From NCBI RefSeq assembly GCF_002836745.1, contig NZ_PJAR01000024.1, positions 327,174-391,173 of the forward strand: a DNA stretch of 64,000 bases. Reading direction: 5' to 3'. The DNA comes from Glaciecola sp. 33A. Lineage in GTDB: Bacteria; Pseudomonadota; Gammaproteobacteria; Enterobacterales; Alteromonadaceae. The notes under the pieces are model-generated. The model was not told where the DNA came from. It saw only the letters and a list, made by a program, of their open reading frames with translations, and did no database searches. Below are positions 8,988 through 18,784 of the stretch, piece after piece. The position numbers and the translations under genes are program-made. Numbering within the stretch: the stretch's first letter is position 1; each line of letters opens with the position of its first letter.

Positions 8988-10220
8988 ATGAATTCTGGAT
9001 GTGACGTTCCTGGCTTGATGACTATCGAACAAGCCAAGCGCATAATTGAAGATACGGTTTCGCCAATTACAGATATCACGTTATGTGACCTAGACGATGC
9101 AATAGACCGCGTTATTGCTAGAGACATGATTTCACCAATTAACGTGCCGGCCTATGATAATTCAGCAATGGACGGTTATGCGCTCAGATATGAAGACTTT
9201 TTAGCGTCCAACATCCTCACTATGATAGGTAAAAGCGTAGCCGGAAATAAGTTTAACGGCGTTATAAAAAAGGGTGAATGCGTGCGCATTATGACCGGTG
9301 CTGAAATTCCTAGAGGTGCCGACACCGTTGTTATGCAGGAAAACACCGAGGCTAATGCCGATCAAATTACGTTCAATTCAGCCAGCAAAGGAAATGCGAT
9401 AAGACCTGCTGGTGATGATATAAAGCAAGGTGCAGTTGTGTTGCGTGTTGGCGATCGAATTAATGCAATTGATATTGGTTTACTCGCTTCATTGGGCTTC
9501 GGACGTATTCCTGTTTACCGAAAACTCACTGTCGCGGTCTTTTCTACGGGTGATGAACTATTGGCAGTAGGTGAGTCGTCTCGCAACGACCGCATATTTG
9601 ATACCAACCGCCCAATGCTCCTAGCTATGCTCTCAAAGATGGGTGTCGATACAATCGACATGGGCATTATTGAAGATGACAAAGTAAAAATAAGAGCTGC
9701 GTTTGAATATGCGAATGAACATGCCGATTGTGTAATAACGAGTGGCGGTGTCTCGGTTGGCGAAGCTGACTATACACGTGAAATTTTAGAAGAATATGGT
9801 AGCGTTGATTTTTGGAAATTAGCGATTAAACCCGGAAAGCCACTTGCCTTTGGACGATTGTCTGCGAGTCTATTTTTTGGTTTACCAGGTAATCCTGTAT
9901 CATCTGCTGTCACCTTTGACCAAATTGCCGCTCCAGCACTGGCTATTCTAGCGGGATGTAAACCACAAGCCCCGGTTATGCTGCCAGCAACTGCGGCAAG
10001 CATATTTAAAAAACGCTCAGGGCGCACAGATTATCAGCGTGCGCATTACTTCATTAACGATAATGGGCAAGTCAGTGTTGAAACGCTTGGTTCACAGAGT
10101 TCCGGTGTTTTATCTTGCTTTAGAAAAAGCAATTGTTATGCGGTATTGGAAAATGAGCGTGGTCAAGTTTCTATAGGTGAAACGGTTAATATACTACCTT
10201 TTAGTTCGATAATTAGTTAA
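8988..10220 (+). CDS. moeA: Molybdopterin molybdenumtransferase MoeA
   Basis: Inserts molybdate into adenylylated molybdopterin, the last general step of Moco synthesis. Family motifs are SAMDGYALR near residue 60, IMTGAEIPRGADTVVMQE, FDTNRPML, SGGVSVGEADYTREIL and GLPGNPVSSAVTFDQIAAP. I chose the ATG at 8988, preceded by AATAGGAAAACC, which gives 410 residues, close to the 411 of E. coli MoeA; an ATG at 8943 in the same frame would add 15 residues. moeB follows after about 90 bases, so the two are probably co-transcribed, as in E. coli. Confidence 0.94.
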   Translation: MNSGCDVPGLMTIEQAKRIIEDTVSPITDITLCDLDDAIDRVIARDMISPINVPAYDNSAMDGYALRYEDFLASNILTMIGKSVAGNKFNGVIKKGECVRIMTGAEIPRGADTVVMQENTEANADQITFNSASKGNAIRPAGDDIKQGAVVLRVGDRINAIDIGLLASLGFGRIPVYRKLTVAVFSTGDELLAVGESSRNDRIFDTNRPMLLAMLSKMGVDTIDMGIIEDDKVKIRAAFEYANEHADCVITSGGVSVGEADYTREILEEYGSVDFWKLAIKPGKPLAFGRLSASLFFGLPGNPVSSAVTFDQIAAPALAILAGCKPQAPVMLPATAASIFKKRSGRTDYQRAHYFINDNGQVSVETLGSQSSGVLSCFRKSNCYAVLENERGQVSIGETVNILPFSSIIS

Positions 10221-10311
10221 CATTTTGAACTCTCCCGGCTCTAGTAGCCATTGCAGCTGCATATCTCTAGTGTTACAACTATGGCCATCAAAACCAAATA
10301 GACAACTATTA

Positions 10312-11070
10312 ATGAAAGATAAAGTGATTACCACGGAGCAAGCTCTCCGCTACAGTCGTCAAATATTATTGGCAGGTTTTGATCTCGACAAACAAGAATT
10401 GCTCATCAATAGCCGCGTTCTAATGATTGGAGTTGGTGGTTTAGGATGCGCTGCGGCTCAATATTTAGTGGCAGCCGGCATTGGTCAACTAACACTGGTT
10501 GATGACGACATTGTTGAAACAACTAACTTGCAGCGTCAAGTTTTGCATTTTGAAAACAGCATAGGCGATAAAAAGGTTAATTCTGCTCAGCGAACCTTGA
10601 ACAGTATCAATCACTTTGTTGATATTAAAACTATCGACACAAGGCTGAGCTCGAATGAGCTTGACGCATTGGCTCTGCAACATGATCTAATTCTAGATTG
10701 CAGCGATAATCTTGAGACTAGAAATTTACTTAACGACGTTTGTTATCGCAGTGGTAAACCACTTGTTTCTGGTGCTGCGATAAGAATGGAAGGCCAAATA
10801 TTCTGTGTTATTCCAGCCCTTAAAAGCGCCTGCTATGCTTGTGTTAGCCACTTTTTTGGAGAGCAAAATTTGAGTTGTGTTGAGTCTGGCGTGATGTCTC
10901 CAGTAGTTGGTATTGTCGGTGCATCTCAAGCCAATGAAGCGATTAAAATTTTGACTCAGTTTGGTCAACAATCGGCTAATAAATTGCAAATTTTTGACGC
11001 GATGACCTCCACTTGGGAGAGCTTTAAAGTAAACCCTTTGCCTCAATGCAAAACGTGTTCAGCAACATAA
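10312..11070 (+). CDS. moeB: Molybdopterin-synthase adenylyltransferase MoeB
   Basis: E1-like enzyme that adenylates the C-terminus of the sulfur carrier MoaD. The nucleotide loop GVGGLGCAAAQYLVAAGIG and VDDDIVETTNLQRQVLH are characteristic, and two CxxC zinc pairs are present in CYACV and CKTCSAT. I chose the ATG at 10312 (252 residues, close to E. coli MoeB at 249). The frame stays open back to a TTG at 10225, but that extension is not expected. ThiF is the alternative in this family, but the neighbour moeA favours MoeB. Confidence 0.9.
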   Translation: MKDKVITTEQALRYSRQILLAGFDLDKQELLINSRVLMIGVGGLGCAAAQYLVAAGIGQLTLVDDDIVETTNLQRQVLHFENSIGDKKVNSAQRTLNSINHFVDIKTIDTRLSSNELDALALQHDLILDCSDNLETRNLLNDVCYRSGKPLVSGAAIRMEGQIFCVIPALKSACYACVSHFFGEQNLSCVESGVMSPVVGIVGASQANEAIKILTQFGQQSANKLQIFDAMTSTWESFKVNPLPQCKTCSAT

Positions 11071-11096
11071 ACAGGAATGCTTTTGCGGTAATGCGC

Positions 11097-12056
11097 TTAT
11101 TCTGTTACGCCTATAATGCCATTAACAGGGTGAATTTTACCTGTATCGTGTTGCAGTGCTTCAAACATGACGTTTTCGACTGACTGCAACAATGCTTCAG
11201 GAGAACCACCGCCAGCAGGAGCGGCAACGGCATAACCAATAGTACAACTGAGATGAACCGCCGTATTTGCCAGCTCACTATGATCGAAGGTGCTCATGAT
11301 CTGATTGGCTTTGAGTGTTGCGCCATCGTGTCCACAATCGCAGAGCAATAGCGCAAATCTGTCGTTACTTATGGTTGCGACTAAATCACCTGGACGATTC
11401 CCTGCAGCTGCAAAATTATTAGCCACGGCTGCGATGGTAGAAAAATATTTATCACTACCATCTATCTCTCGAACAGTATCTAAATTGTCTATACGTATCA
11501 TTAATAGGGTTAAGTGATGCCAATACCTCGCGCAACGCAGCCATTCAATAGCTAACACCTCTTGAAATCTAGCCGCATTGGGTAAATGGGTCAGTGGATC
11601 GATAAAAATCAGTGATTCTAGTTTTTTGGTTTTACGGTACAGTGCCATATGTCTGCGAAGACAGACAATAAGCTCGGTCATCACGGGTGGTTTTGTTATA
11701 AAGTCAGCACCACCGAGTTCAAAGGCTTGGGATTTTACTGCTAGCTCGGTTAGTGACGAAACAAAAATAATCGGAACATCTTGGATGAACTGAGTTTCTT
11801 TAATGCGGCTGCAAAGTTGCAAACCGTCTTCTCCCGGCATCATAATATCGAGGATAATGGCGTCAGGAAGTGGTGCGCTGTTCAATAGTCCCCACGCTGC
11901 GTGTGCATTTGGTGAAAACGAAACATCGAACTCTTGACCAAGGCCATTATGGTAAAGCGTTAATTCTATCTCGTTGTCGTCAATGACCAGCACTCGATAG
12001 TTAGTTTGCTCGGGGATACTTTCTCTATACATTGCACTACTTATATCAGCACGCAA
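11097..12056 (-). CDS. Response regulator with degenerate GGDEF domain
   Basis: A 319-residue protein with an N-terminal receiver domain (phospho-acceptor Asp in DAIILDIMMPGEDG near residue 70, conserved Lys in FITKPP near 120) and a C-terminal diguanylate cyclase fold starting at DPLTHLPNAARFQEVL. The catalytic signature that should read GGDEF is SNDRF in ATISNDRFALLL, and the helix before it lacks the usual metal and GTP contacts. I infer that it does not make c-di-GMP and may bind a nucleotide or another protein. No kinase gene is adjacent. Confidence 0.8.
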   Translation of the reverse strand: MRADISSAMYRESIPEQTNYRVLVIDDNEIELTLYHNGLGQEFDVSFSPNAHAAWGLLNSAPLPDAIILDIMMPGEDGLQLCSRIKETQFIQDVPIIFVSSLTELAVKSQAFELGGADFITKPPVMTELIVCLRRHMALYRKTKKLESLIFIDPLTHLPNAARFQEVLAIEWLRCARYWHHLTLLMIRIDNLDTVREIDGSDKYFSTIAAVANNFAAAGNRPGDLVATISNDRFALLLCDCGHDGATLKANQIMSTFDHSELANTAVHLSCTIGYAVAAPAGGGSPEALLQSVENVMFEALQHDTGKIHPVNGIIGVTE

Positions 12057-12222
12057 ATCAAATTCCTTTTATTACGTTAAGTAATAACGACTAAAAACTA
12101 TCGATAGACCACTCGCAAATTATTAACACCACCTCTTTTTCGTCAACATAGCACGCTTTTTACAATCCGTTTACATTTAAATGGTGCTAGCAGCTAAAAA
12201 AACACTAAAAAATGCAAAAAAA

Positions 12223-12251
12223 TTAGTAACACAGCTAAACTTCATTATAAT
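12223..12251 (+). promoter_or_regulatory. Candidate sigma70 promoter of speA
   Basis: A perfect -10 TATAAT at 12246-12251 lies 17 bases after TTAGTA at 12223-12228, a partial match to TTGACA. It is about 70 bases upstream of the speA ATG and faces the right way. The surrounding 150 bases are very AT-rich. Confidence 0.5.
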
Positions 12252-12322
12252 ACGCGACCTACCTTTTTTAAGGATTTAGGCTTCTTTGTATGTATCGTGT
12301 TTTTTGATGGGGTAGCGCTGTT

Positions 12323-14251
12323 ATGACAACAAATAATGTTGAATGGTCGATTGATGACGCTGAGCGCACTTACGGCGTCTCTAGCTGGGGTGGCGGCTAC
12401 TTTAAGATAGGTGAAAATGGCAATATTCAAGTTTCTCCTGATCCTAAAAATGAAAATATTAAAATCGACTTTAAGTCGGTAATTGATGAGATCAGCCTAG
12501 AGGGCATTCAGTTTCCCGTGGTTATTCGATTCCACGACATTTTGCGTTCGCAAGTTGTCGGTATAAATGAATGTTTTAACAAAGTAATAGCGGAAGCTAA
12601 TTATAAAGGTCAATATAACGGTGTTTATCCAATCAAAGTCAACCAAACACGTGAAGTGGTTGAAGAAATTGTTGACGCTGGTGCACCGTATGATTATGGC
12701 CTTGAAGCAGGTTCAAAGTCTGAACTATTAGCGGTACTTGCATACAATACTAATGCAAACTCGTTAACTATCTTAAATGGATATAAAGACGAAGAATTCA
12801 TTCGGCTATCATTGTTAGGCAGAAAGTTAGGCCGCAAAGTTGTTGTCGTTATCGAGAAATATTCAGAACTACACTTACTGATTAGAATATCAAAAGAATT
12901 GAATATTGAACCTATCATTGGTTTACGTTCAAAAATGTCTGCGTTAGGCAAAGGTAAGTGGCAGGGTTCGAGCGGAGATAGAGCTAAGTTTGGACTCACT
13001 ATCCCTGAAATTATTAATTCTGCTAAGCTCCTTGAAAAAGAAGGTATGGCTCATACCCTCAAGCTATTGCATTTTCATATTGGTAGTCAGTTAACTGACA
13101 TTCGTGCAATCAAAGACGCAGTGAATGAAAGCGCCCGTATTTATGCTGATTTACATAAGATGGGTTTTGCCCTTGAGTATGTTGATGTTGGTGGCGGTCT
13201 AGGGATTGATTATGACGGTAGTAAATCAACTAACGATTCGTCGCGCAATTACAGTTTGAATGAATACGTTGCCGATGTTGTTTACGGTATGAAAGAAATA
13301 TGTGACCTTGAAGGTGTTCCGCACCCTAATTTGGTTACTGAAAGTGGTCGCGCAATCACTGCGCATCATAGTTGTGTGGTTACTGAGATTGTAGGTGAAA
13401 TTAAAGCCGACGGCGCAATGCTGGATACCTCAGTTATTGAGGGTGAACATATACTGTTAAAGAATATGCGTGAACTGCTGCATTTTTTGCGTGCCGACCA
13501 GAACCTTCAAGAAGTATACAACGACGCTTGTGAATGGAAAGAAAAGGCGGTTAGTGCGTTTAAATTACGTGTTATATCTTTGGAAGAGCTGGGCAAAATT
13601 GAAACCTTGTATTGGCAAATAATGCGTCGCTTACAAGTGCTTTATCGTGATGTTGAGTTTGTGCCAGAAGGACTACAGCATTTAGATTTTTCACTGTCGT
13701 CACAATACCTATGTAATTTTTCGATTTTCCAATCCGCAGCGGATACATGGGCTATCGACCAGTTACTGCCAGTTGTGCCATTAACGGGTATGAATAAACG
13801 ACCAGATATTAACTGTTCGTTAGTCGATATTACCTGCGACAGTGATGGTAAAATTGACCAGTTTATTGTTGACCGTCAGCTGCAAAACATCATGCCCATT
13901 GCGTCCTTAGAACCAGGTCAAAAAGCCTATTTAGGTTTGTTCTTAACTGGCGCTTATCAAGATGTTATGGGTGACATGCATAACTTGTTTGGTCGTGTGA
14001 ATGAAGTGCATATTTTCAGCGATGATGATGACCCAGAAGACTTTTACATTGAAGAATTCGTAGCTGGTTCATCGGTGCAAGACGTACTGACTATAATGCA
14101 ATACAACCCAAGCGCCATGGCCGTTGATGTTAAACGTCAAATTGACAAAGAAGTGGCTAATGGACAAATACCACCACGTGAAGGTGTTAAGTGGACTGAC
14201 TTTTATGAGAGCTGTTTGAAAGGCTACACTTACCTAAAAACCGCTGAGTAA
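12323..14251 (+). CDS. speA: Biosynthetic arginine decarboxylase SpeA
   Basis: A 642-residue PLP enzyme that converts arginine to agmatine for putrescine synthesis. PIKVNQ near residue 105 holds the PLP-binding lysine; LKLLHFHIGSQLTDI, YVDVGGGLGIDYDG and the C-terminal AYQDVMGDMHNLFGRVNEVH are typical. Length is close to E. coli SpeA (658). The ATG at 12323 gives the expected N-terminal WSIDDAERTYGVSSWGGGYF. A promoter is visible upstream and a clear terminator follows. No agmatinase gene (speB) is adjacent, so the next step must be encoded elsewhere. Confidence 0.95.
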   Translation: MTTNNVEWSIDDAERTYGVSSWGGGYFKIGENGNIQVSPDPKNENIKIDFKSVIDEISLEGIQFPVVIRFHDILRSQVVGINECFNKVIAEANYKGQYNGVYPIKVNQTREVVEEIVDAGAPYDYGLEAGSKSELLAVLAYNTNANSLTILNGYKDEEFIRLSLLGRKLGRKVVVVIEKYSELHLLIRISKELNIEPIIGLRSKMSALGKGKWQGSSGDRAKFGLTIPEIINSAKLLEKEGMAHTLKLLHFHIGSQLTDIRAIKDAVNESARIYADLHKMGFALEYVDVGGGLGIDYDGSKSTNDSSRNYSLNEYVADVVYGMKEICDLEGVPHPNLVTESGRAITAHHSCVVTEIVGEIKADGAMLDTSVIEGEHILLKNMRELLHFLRADQNLQEVYNDACEWKEKAVSAFKLRVISLEELGKIETLYWQIMRRLQVLYRDVEFVPEGLQHLDFSLSSQYLCNFSIFQSAADTWAIDQLLPVVPLTGMNKRPDINCSLVDITCDSDGKIDQFIVDRQLQNIMPIASLEPGQKAYLGLFLTGAYQDVMGDMHNLFGRVNEVHIFSDDDDPEDFYIEEFVAGSSVQDVLTIMQYNPSAMAVDVKRQIDKEVANGQIPPREGVKWTDFYESCLKGYTYLKTAE

Positions 14252-14256
14252 AAAAT

Positions 14257-14288
14257 AAATAAGAGCTCTTATTTTTGAGCTCTTATTT
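14257..14288 (+). terminator. Rho-independent terminator of speA
   Basis: AAATAAGAGCTC (14257-14268) and GAGCTCTTATTT (14277-14288) form a perfect 12-bp stem with an 8-base T-rich loop, starting 5 bases after the speA stop codon. The descending arm ends in T residues, and the A-rich ascending arm would give a T tract on the other strand as well, so it may be bidirectional. Confidence 0.75.
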
Positions 14289-14376
14289 TCAATCTTCCAA
14301 ACGCCCACTGATAAAGCTAACAAGTATCATAAAATGGCGCGACTTACGTTTATGCTCAACCCATAATGACTTGTGT

Positions 14377-15522
14377 TTACTTTTTAATGTCTGCTAAAAG
14401 ACTTATCTTATGCGCTTTGATTTGATCTTTCCAAAACGTGGCTGTTAGCTTATTGATTAAGTTAGATTCTGCATTCATTAATAAGGCATAGCCGACACCC
14501 AATTGCGGCGAGAACGCAACATCAGCTCGGTAACCTTGAACCCAACCACCATGATAAATAATCTCAATATCATCGACGTTATAAATGCGCCATCCTAAAC
14601 CATAGTGTGCGTCTGTAAGTTGGTTTCGCCACTCACGTCGATCGAGCTCACGTTTGGTCTTTACACGTGGCTTCGTGAGCGTCTCAATCATGTTTTTATC
14701 AATAATGTCAGGGTACTCTAGCAGCATCGCCTTCAACCAAATTTCCATATCAGCGGCACTGGCATTAATGCCCGCAGCGGGTGAGTATTTGTAATAATTG
14801 TCTTTGACTCGAACACTCACCCACTTATTTTTATCAATCGCTGCATGAGGCTTTGCCCATTTCTTTGATGCCATTAGCGCATTTCTTCCCACGCTTGCGG
14901 TTGGCATTTTCAAAGGTACAATAATGCTTTTCGTTATCTCGTCTGCAAAAGTGGTTTTTTTCTGACGATAATACTCTTCAAGTACACCAAAAAAAGTATT
15001 TTGATATGTATAGCAAACCCCAGGTTTACATAGCGAATCTAGTTTTTCTAAATGTTCCAATACGCGCGGTAGTTTGTAATTGGCTTCAATTAAATTGTCA
15101 TAAGCATTGGGTATGAAACCGGTAGATTGGCCAATAAGGTGCTGCAATAAAATAGGCGTGTCGATGTAGTTATCAAACTTGTAGTCGGGCAATAGTTCTT
15201 GTAATGAGTTTTTCCACGTCAGCTTTTTCTCTTTTACTTGCTGCGCCATAAATACAGCGGTGAATGTCTTTGAGACCGAGGCTAATCTAAACACAGTTTC
15301 TTTATCTATTAATGTGCCCGACTTTTCTGTCTTTCCATAAAATTCAAATCGCGTAGGCTGACTTGGAGCGACCATAACAAACGCTAAGCCTGGCAGTTTC
15401 TTTTTCTTCGCAGTCGCCTTCAACTCACTCGCAAAGGCATCCACCCAAGTATCCGCGGAAGCAGGGAATGCAAGAGAGAGAACTAGCACTGTTAACGCAA
15501 TGAAAGGTTTATAAAATCGCAA
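14377..15522 (-). CDS. Secreted serine hydrolase of the beta-lactamase / class C family
   Basis: A 381-residue protein with a signal peptide (cleavage probably after PASAD, near residue 24), thus periplasmic. The three motifs of the penicillin-binding-like fold are visible: SVSK (SxxK, residues about 83-86), YQN (YxN type, in CYTYQNTFFG) and HGG in place of KTG (YHGGWVQGYR). This fits DD-peptidase or esterase relatives (PF00144). Real beta-lactam hydrolysis is not implied. It is a single gene convergent with speA. Confidence 0.85.
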   Translation of the reverse strand: MRFYKPFIALTVLVLSLAFPASADTWVDAFASELKATAKKKKLPGLAFVMVAPSQPTRFEFYGKTEKSGTLIDKETVFRLASVSKTFTAVFMAQQVKEKKLTWKNSLQELLPDYKFDNYIDTPILLQHLIGQSTGFIPNAYDNLIEANYKLPRVLEHLEKLDSLCKPGVCYTYQNTFFGVLEEYYRQKKTTFADEITKSIIVPLKMPTASVGRNALMASKKWAKPHAAIDKNKWVSVRVKDNYYKYSPAAGINASAADMEIWLKAMLLEYPDIIDKNMIETLTKPRVKTKRELDRREWRNQLTDAHYGLGWRIYNVDDIEIIYHGGWVQGYRADVAFSPQLGVGYALLMNAESNLINKLTATFWKDQIKAHKISLLADIKK

Positions 15523-15790
15523 GCTTGACCACTTTTCTTATTATTGAATATCCATTATCAGCTAAATAGCCCTGTGAATTCAACATAAGTTTAATTTACC
15601 AGTGATTTACCATCAAGTCACCGTCATGACCTGATGACTTGTTCCGAAAACACCGTGTTTTAATTCACATACGGGGTAAACTATCATTAATATGCGGTGT
15701 TTTAAGCTGGTGGCACCCATAAATTGCTGCTTATCCATTGGCAGCACTCCGTTGGCATTTTACGCCCTCGGATCAAATTGGAAACTTAAT

Positions 15791-16291
15791 ATGAATATAC
15801 AATCGGTGCGTTACCCACAATATGCTCATTTGTACAAAAGCATCGTGGCGACCTCGCAGGGTTTTTTAACTGTATTTGCGAATGATAATGCGCTCAAAGC
15901 AATTGATTTTACGGATACTCATCCGCCCGCTAATGAAAATAAAATATCAAAGCTTGCAGCTACCCAATTATCGGAATACATTGCCAACAAACGCGAGCAC
16001 TTTGATTTACCGCTTGATCCAGATGGCACCCATTTTCAGAAAGAAGTGTGGCAAGCAGTACTCCATATTTCTTTTAGTTCAACGGCAAGTTACCTAGACA
16101 TTGCCTTAGCGATGGGTAATAAAAATGCCTGTCGGGCAGTGGGTGCGGCAAACGGTAAAAACCCCATTCCTATTGTAATTCCTTGCCATCGAATTATCGG
16201 CAAAAATGGTAAACTAACCGGATATGCCAGTGGCTTGGAGCGTAAAACTTATTTACTCTCACTTGAATCAAAAGCAAGTTCATTAAAATAA
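15791..16291 (+). CDS. Methylated-DNA-[protein]-cysteine S-methyltransferase (Ogt-like)
   Basis: Suicide repair enzyme that takes alkyl groups from O6-alkylguanine. The active-site motif is VIPCHRIIGKNGKLTGYASG with the acceptor cysteine in PCHR, and the helix-turn-helix region SYLDIALAMGNKNACRAVGAA precedes it. I chose the ATG at 15791, which follows TTGGAAAC and gives 166 residues, the usual length for Ogt. The frame extends to an ATG at 15692, but the extra 33 residues do not fit the family. The EamA gene follows after only 10 bases, so the two are probably co-transcribed. Confidence 0.9.
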   Translation: MNIQSVRYPQYAHLYKSIVATSQGFLTVFANDNALKAIDFTDTHPPANENKISKLAATQLSEYIANKREHFDLPLDPDGTHFQKEVWQAVLHISFSSTASYLDIALAMGNKNACRAVGAANGKNPIPIVIPCHRIIGKNGKLTGYASGLERKTYLLSLESKASSLK

Positions 16292-16301
16292 AAGGACGAC
16301 A

Positions 16302-17183
16302 TTGAAAACTTCTCACTTAATTGAATTATTAGTTTTAGGCGCAATTTGGGGAGCTTCATTTATGTTAATGAAGTCCACTGTACCGGCTTTCGGCGTATTT
16401 GCACTGGTTGAAGTGCGGGCAGGTGTCGCTGCCTTATTTTTATTACCTGTTGTTTACTTTACTCGCCAATGGAAAGATTTATCAGGGAATTGGGCCAAGT
16501 TACTTTTCGTGGGAGCAATCAACACTGCGATCCCATTTTGTTTGTTTTCCTATACCAGTCTTCATTTGGATGCCGGATTAAGTGCTATATTGAATGGAAC
16601 TGCGCCCATGTTTGGCGCTATTATTGCCTACTTTTATTTGCAAGATCGTATCGGTGTGCATGGCGTTATAGGCACTTTTCTTGGCTTTTTAGGTGTTGTG
16701 GTTATTAGTCAAGATACTCAGTCTGCCAGTCCTGTTTCCTTGCTGCCTGTGGTAACAGCGTTGGGCGCAACTTGTTGTTACGGCATTGCGGCTTGTTTTA
16801 TGAAAAAACATTTAAGTGGCGTGAAGCCTTTTGCCATAGCCGCTGGAAGTCAGGTATTTGCTGCTTTATTATTATTTCCTTTCGCTTTATACGCTTGGCC
16901 AGAAGTGAATCCTGATGCAAGCACTTGGGGAGCGGCTTTGGTCTTAGCCATCCTCTGTACGGGTGTTGCTTACATTATGTATTTTGACCTAATTGCAAAA
17001 ATCGGCGCATCACAAGCGATGACGGTAGGCTACTTAGTTCCCATGTTTGGTATTTTGTGGGGTATGGTTGTGCTCGGCGAAGTGCTCTCAACGTATGCCA
17101 TGATTGGTGGTAGTTTAATTATTATTGGATTGATGGTTACGACGGGTATTTTGAAGCGCCTGCGCATGAAGACAAGTTTATAG
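16302..17183 (+). CDS. DMT-superfamily (EamA) transporter
   Basis: A 293-residue inner-membrane protein with ten hydrophobic segments and two EamA repeats. WGASFMLMKSTVPAFG in the first segment and AYIMYFDLIAKIGASQAMTV plus VPMFGILWGMVVLGE in the second half are typical of this exporter family. The start is a TTG at 16302 with a strong AAAAGGACG Shine-Dalgarno six bases upstream. It directly follows the ogt-like gene, suggesting one operon, but the substrate is unknown. The related DMT gene at 7942-8847 is not obviously a recent duplicate. Confidence 0.82.
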   Translation: MKTSHLIELLVLGAIWGASFMLMKSTVPAFGVFALVEVRAGVAALFLLPVVYFTRQWKDLSGNWAKLLFVGAINTAIPFCLFSYTSLHLDAGLSAILNGTAPMFGAIIAYFYLQDRIGVHGVIGTFLGFLGVVVISQDTQSASPVSLLPVVTALGATCCYGIAACFMKKHLSGVKPFAIAAGSQVFAALLLFPFALYAWPEVNPDASTWGAALVLAILCTGVAYIMYFDLIAKIGASQAMTVGYLVPMFGILWGMVVLGEVLSTYAMIGGSLIIIGLMVTTGILKRLRMKTSL

Positions 17184-17189
17184 CTTGCC

Positions 17190-18662
17190 TCAACAATCGA
17201 CGACCTGAGTTGACGTATCGTTTGTTTTTAAATTATCTAATGCCGGTTTTAAGCGTAAAATAGCAGAGACAAAGGTGTCTTCTTCGCTTAATTTCACCTT
17301 GCAGGTTGAGAATTTGAGCACCTCTTGTTGCTGTTCACATTCAGTTTGAATAGTGGCCAAGCCGTGGCGGATATTGTCCATAAATCTCGTGCTTTCTTCG
17401 CTATCCGCCTTTTGCAACAAAACAAGCCATTGGCTTTCATTCACCTTTCCAAACTCACTTTTAGTATTGAATTTATGCACTGAGTCTAGCAAAAATTCAG
17501 ACACTTTCGTGCCTATGCCCGTGAGCATACCTAAATTTTTGGTGGTGATAGGTCGTTGATAAAAAGCATTGAGTTGAATAAGTACCAAATAGGCATCTTT
17601 TTCATACGCTTTAGAGTTAATTAAGTATTTGATTTTTTCATCAGACTGCATTTTACAATAAGGTAATACCAATCCTTCATTTTGCATGTCTTTACGGAAG
17701 TAATATAAAAGATTATAAATAATTAAGAACAATAGGAAAATAACCACTAAAACGCTAATAGCAGAAATCATAAAGCCATTACTTATCTGGATCTGCTGTT
17801 TATTTAACGGCGACATTAACAATATTGTCCAGTCGAATAGGTCAAGATTGACCTGCGCTATCAATATATCCTGGTCGTTAATATTGACTAATTCATTATT
17901 AATATTCTGAACTGAAGCATCGGCTGCCAAGGCTGTGTCAGCGTCAATACCCATTTGATTAACGGTTTTTTGATACCAAGAAAGATCTTTTAGGTTATTG
18001 AAGTTTGATTTGCTGGCGTTTAATGCGGGGTCTGAAGAGAGCATAATCGTTCCTTTCGGGTTCACGAAAATGAATTCGTGACCATACCTCGCTTTATGGG
18101 TTTCAAACACGTTGATAAACTGTGATAGGCTTTTTGCAACACCGAAAAAGCCAACAAATTGATTGTTTTCATCAAATATTTTTATATCAATGAAGAAGTG
18201 AGTATCTTCCCATTTGCCGATGTCCCCGACTGATTTTTCAGGCATGTCACGATATTTAAAGTACCAGTTTACTTCACCTTCAATTAGTTTAATAGTTGAA
18301 CCATCGGAGTTGTATTGCATTCGTTGCTTTTCCAAAGCAACGAAAAAGTCCATCTCAAATTCTTGTTCAAGTCGTTTGAGCGTTTCAAATATTTTTTTTT
18401 CATTGAAGCTTGCATCATTAGCTGCAGAAAACTGCATAATTTCCTTCAATTCTTTCGATTTACTCAATGTTTCAGCGATATGCAGAGGTTCTACAACTTG
18501 GCGAACAACCAGCTTTACTGCGGGTGACAGAGAAATTTGATGGGCGCGGCTTTGTTCAGCCACTATTTTGGTCATACTGAAATGTATTAGTGTAACGATG
18601 GCGACGACGACAATCGCAAATAAAACTAAGATACTGCGATGAAGTGTACGAAAAATATTCAT
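17190..18662 (-). CDS. Membrane sensor with CACHE domain and degenerate GGDEF-like domain
   Basis: A 490-residue protein. A membrane segment at about 8-30 is followed by a periplasmic region (35-285) with CACHE features such as WYFKYRDMPEKSVG, FFGVAKSLSQFINVF and FVNPKGTIMLSSDP, then a second membrane segment (about 290-318) and a cytoplasmic domain with the GGDEF fold pattern (YLVLIQLNAFYQRPIT, later FGKVNESQWLVLLQ). The position of the GGDEF motif reads KVNESQW, so catalysis is very unlikely. It ends 7 bases from the convergent EamA gene. Ligand unknown. Confidence 0.72.
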   Translation of the reverse strand: MNIFRTLHRSILVLFAIVVVAIVTLIHFSMTKIVAEQSRAHQISLSPAVKLVVRQVVEPLHIAETLSKSKELKEIMQFSAANDASFNEKKIFETLKRLEQEFEMDFFVALEKQRMQYNSDGSTIKLIEGEVNWYFKYRDMPEKSVGDIGKWEDTHFFIDIKIFDENNQFVGFFGVAKSLSQFINVFETHKARYGHEFIFVNPKGTIMLSSDPALNASKSNFNNLKDLSWYQKTVNQMGIDADTALAADASVQNINNELVNINDQDILIAQVNLDLFDWTILLMSPLNKQQIQISNGFMISAISVLVVIFLLFLIIYNLLYYFRKDMQNEGLVLPYCKMQSDEKIKYLINSKAYEKDAYLVLIQLNAFYQRPITTKNLGMLTGIGTKVSEFLLDSVHKFNTKSEFGKVNESQWLVLLQKADSEESTRFMDNIRHGLATIQTECEQQQEVLKFSTCKVKLSEEDTFVSAILRLKPALDNLKTNDTSTQVVDC

Positions 18663-18784
18663 TATTTAGTGTCAGTTAACATCCTGTTATTTGCTAAGGA
18701 TGATAGGGCAAATAGAAAGTGAAGTCTACTGACAAGGGGTTTTCACTTAGTTACACTATGCCATAAATTAGAAAGGAATTACCT

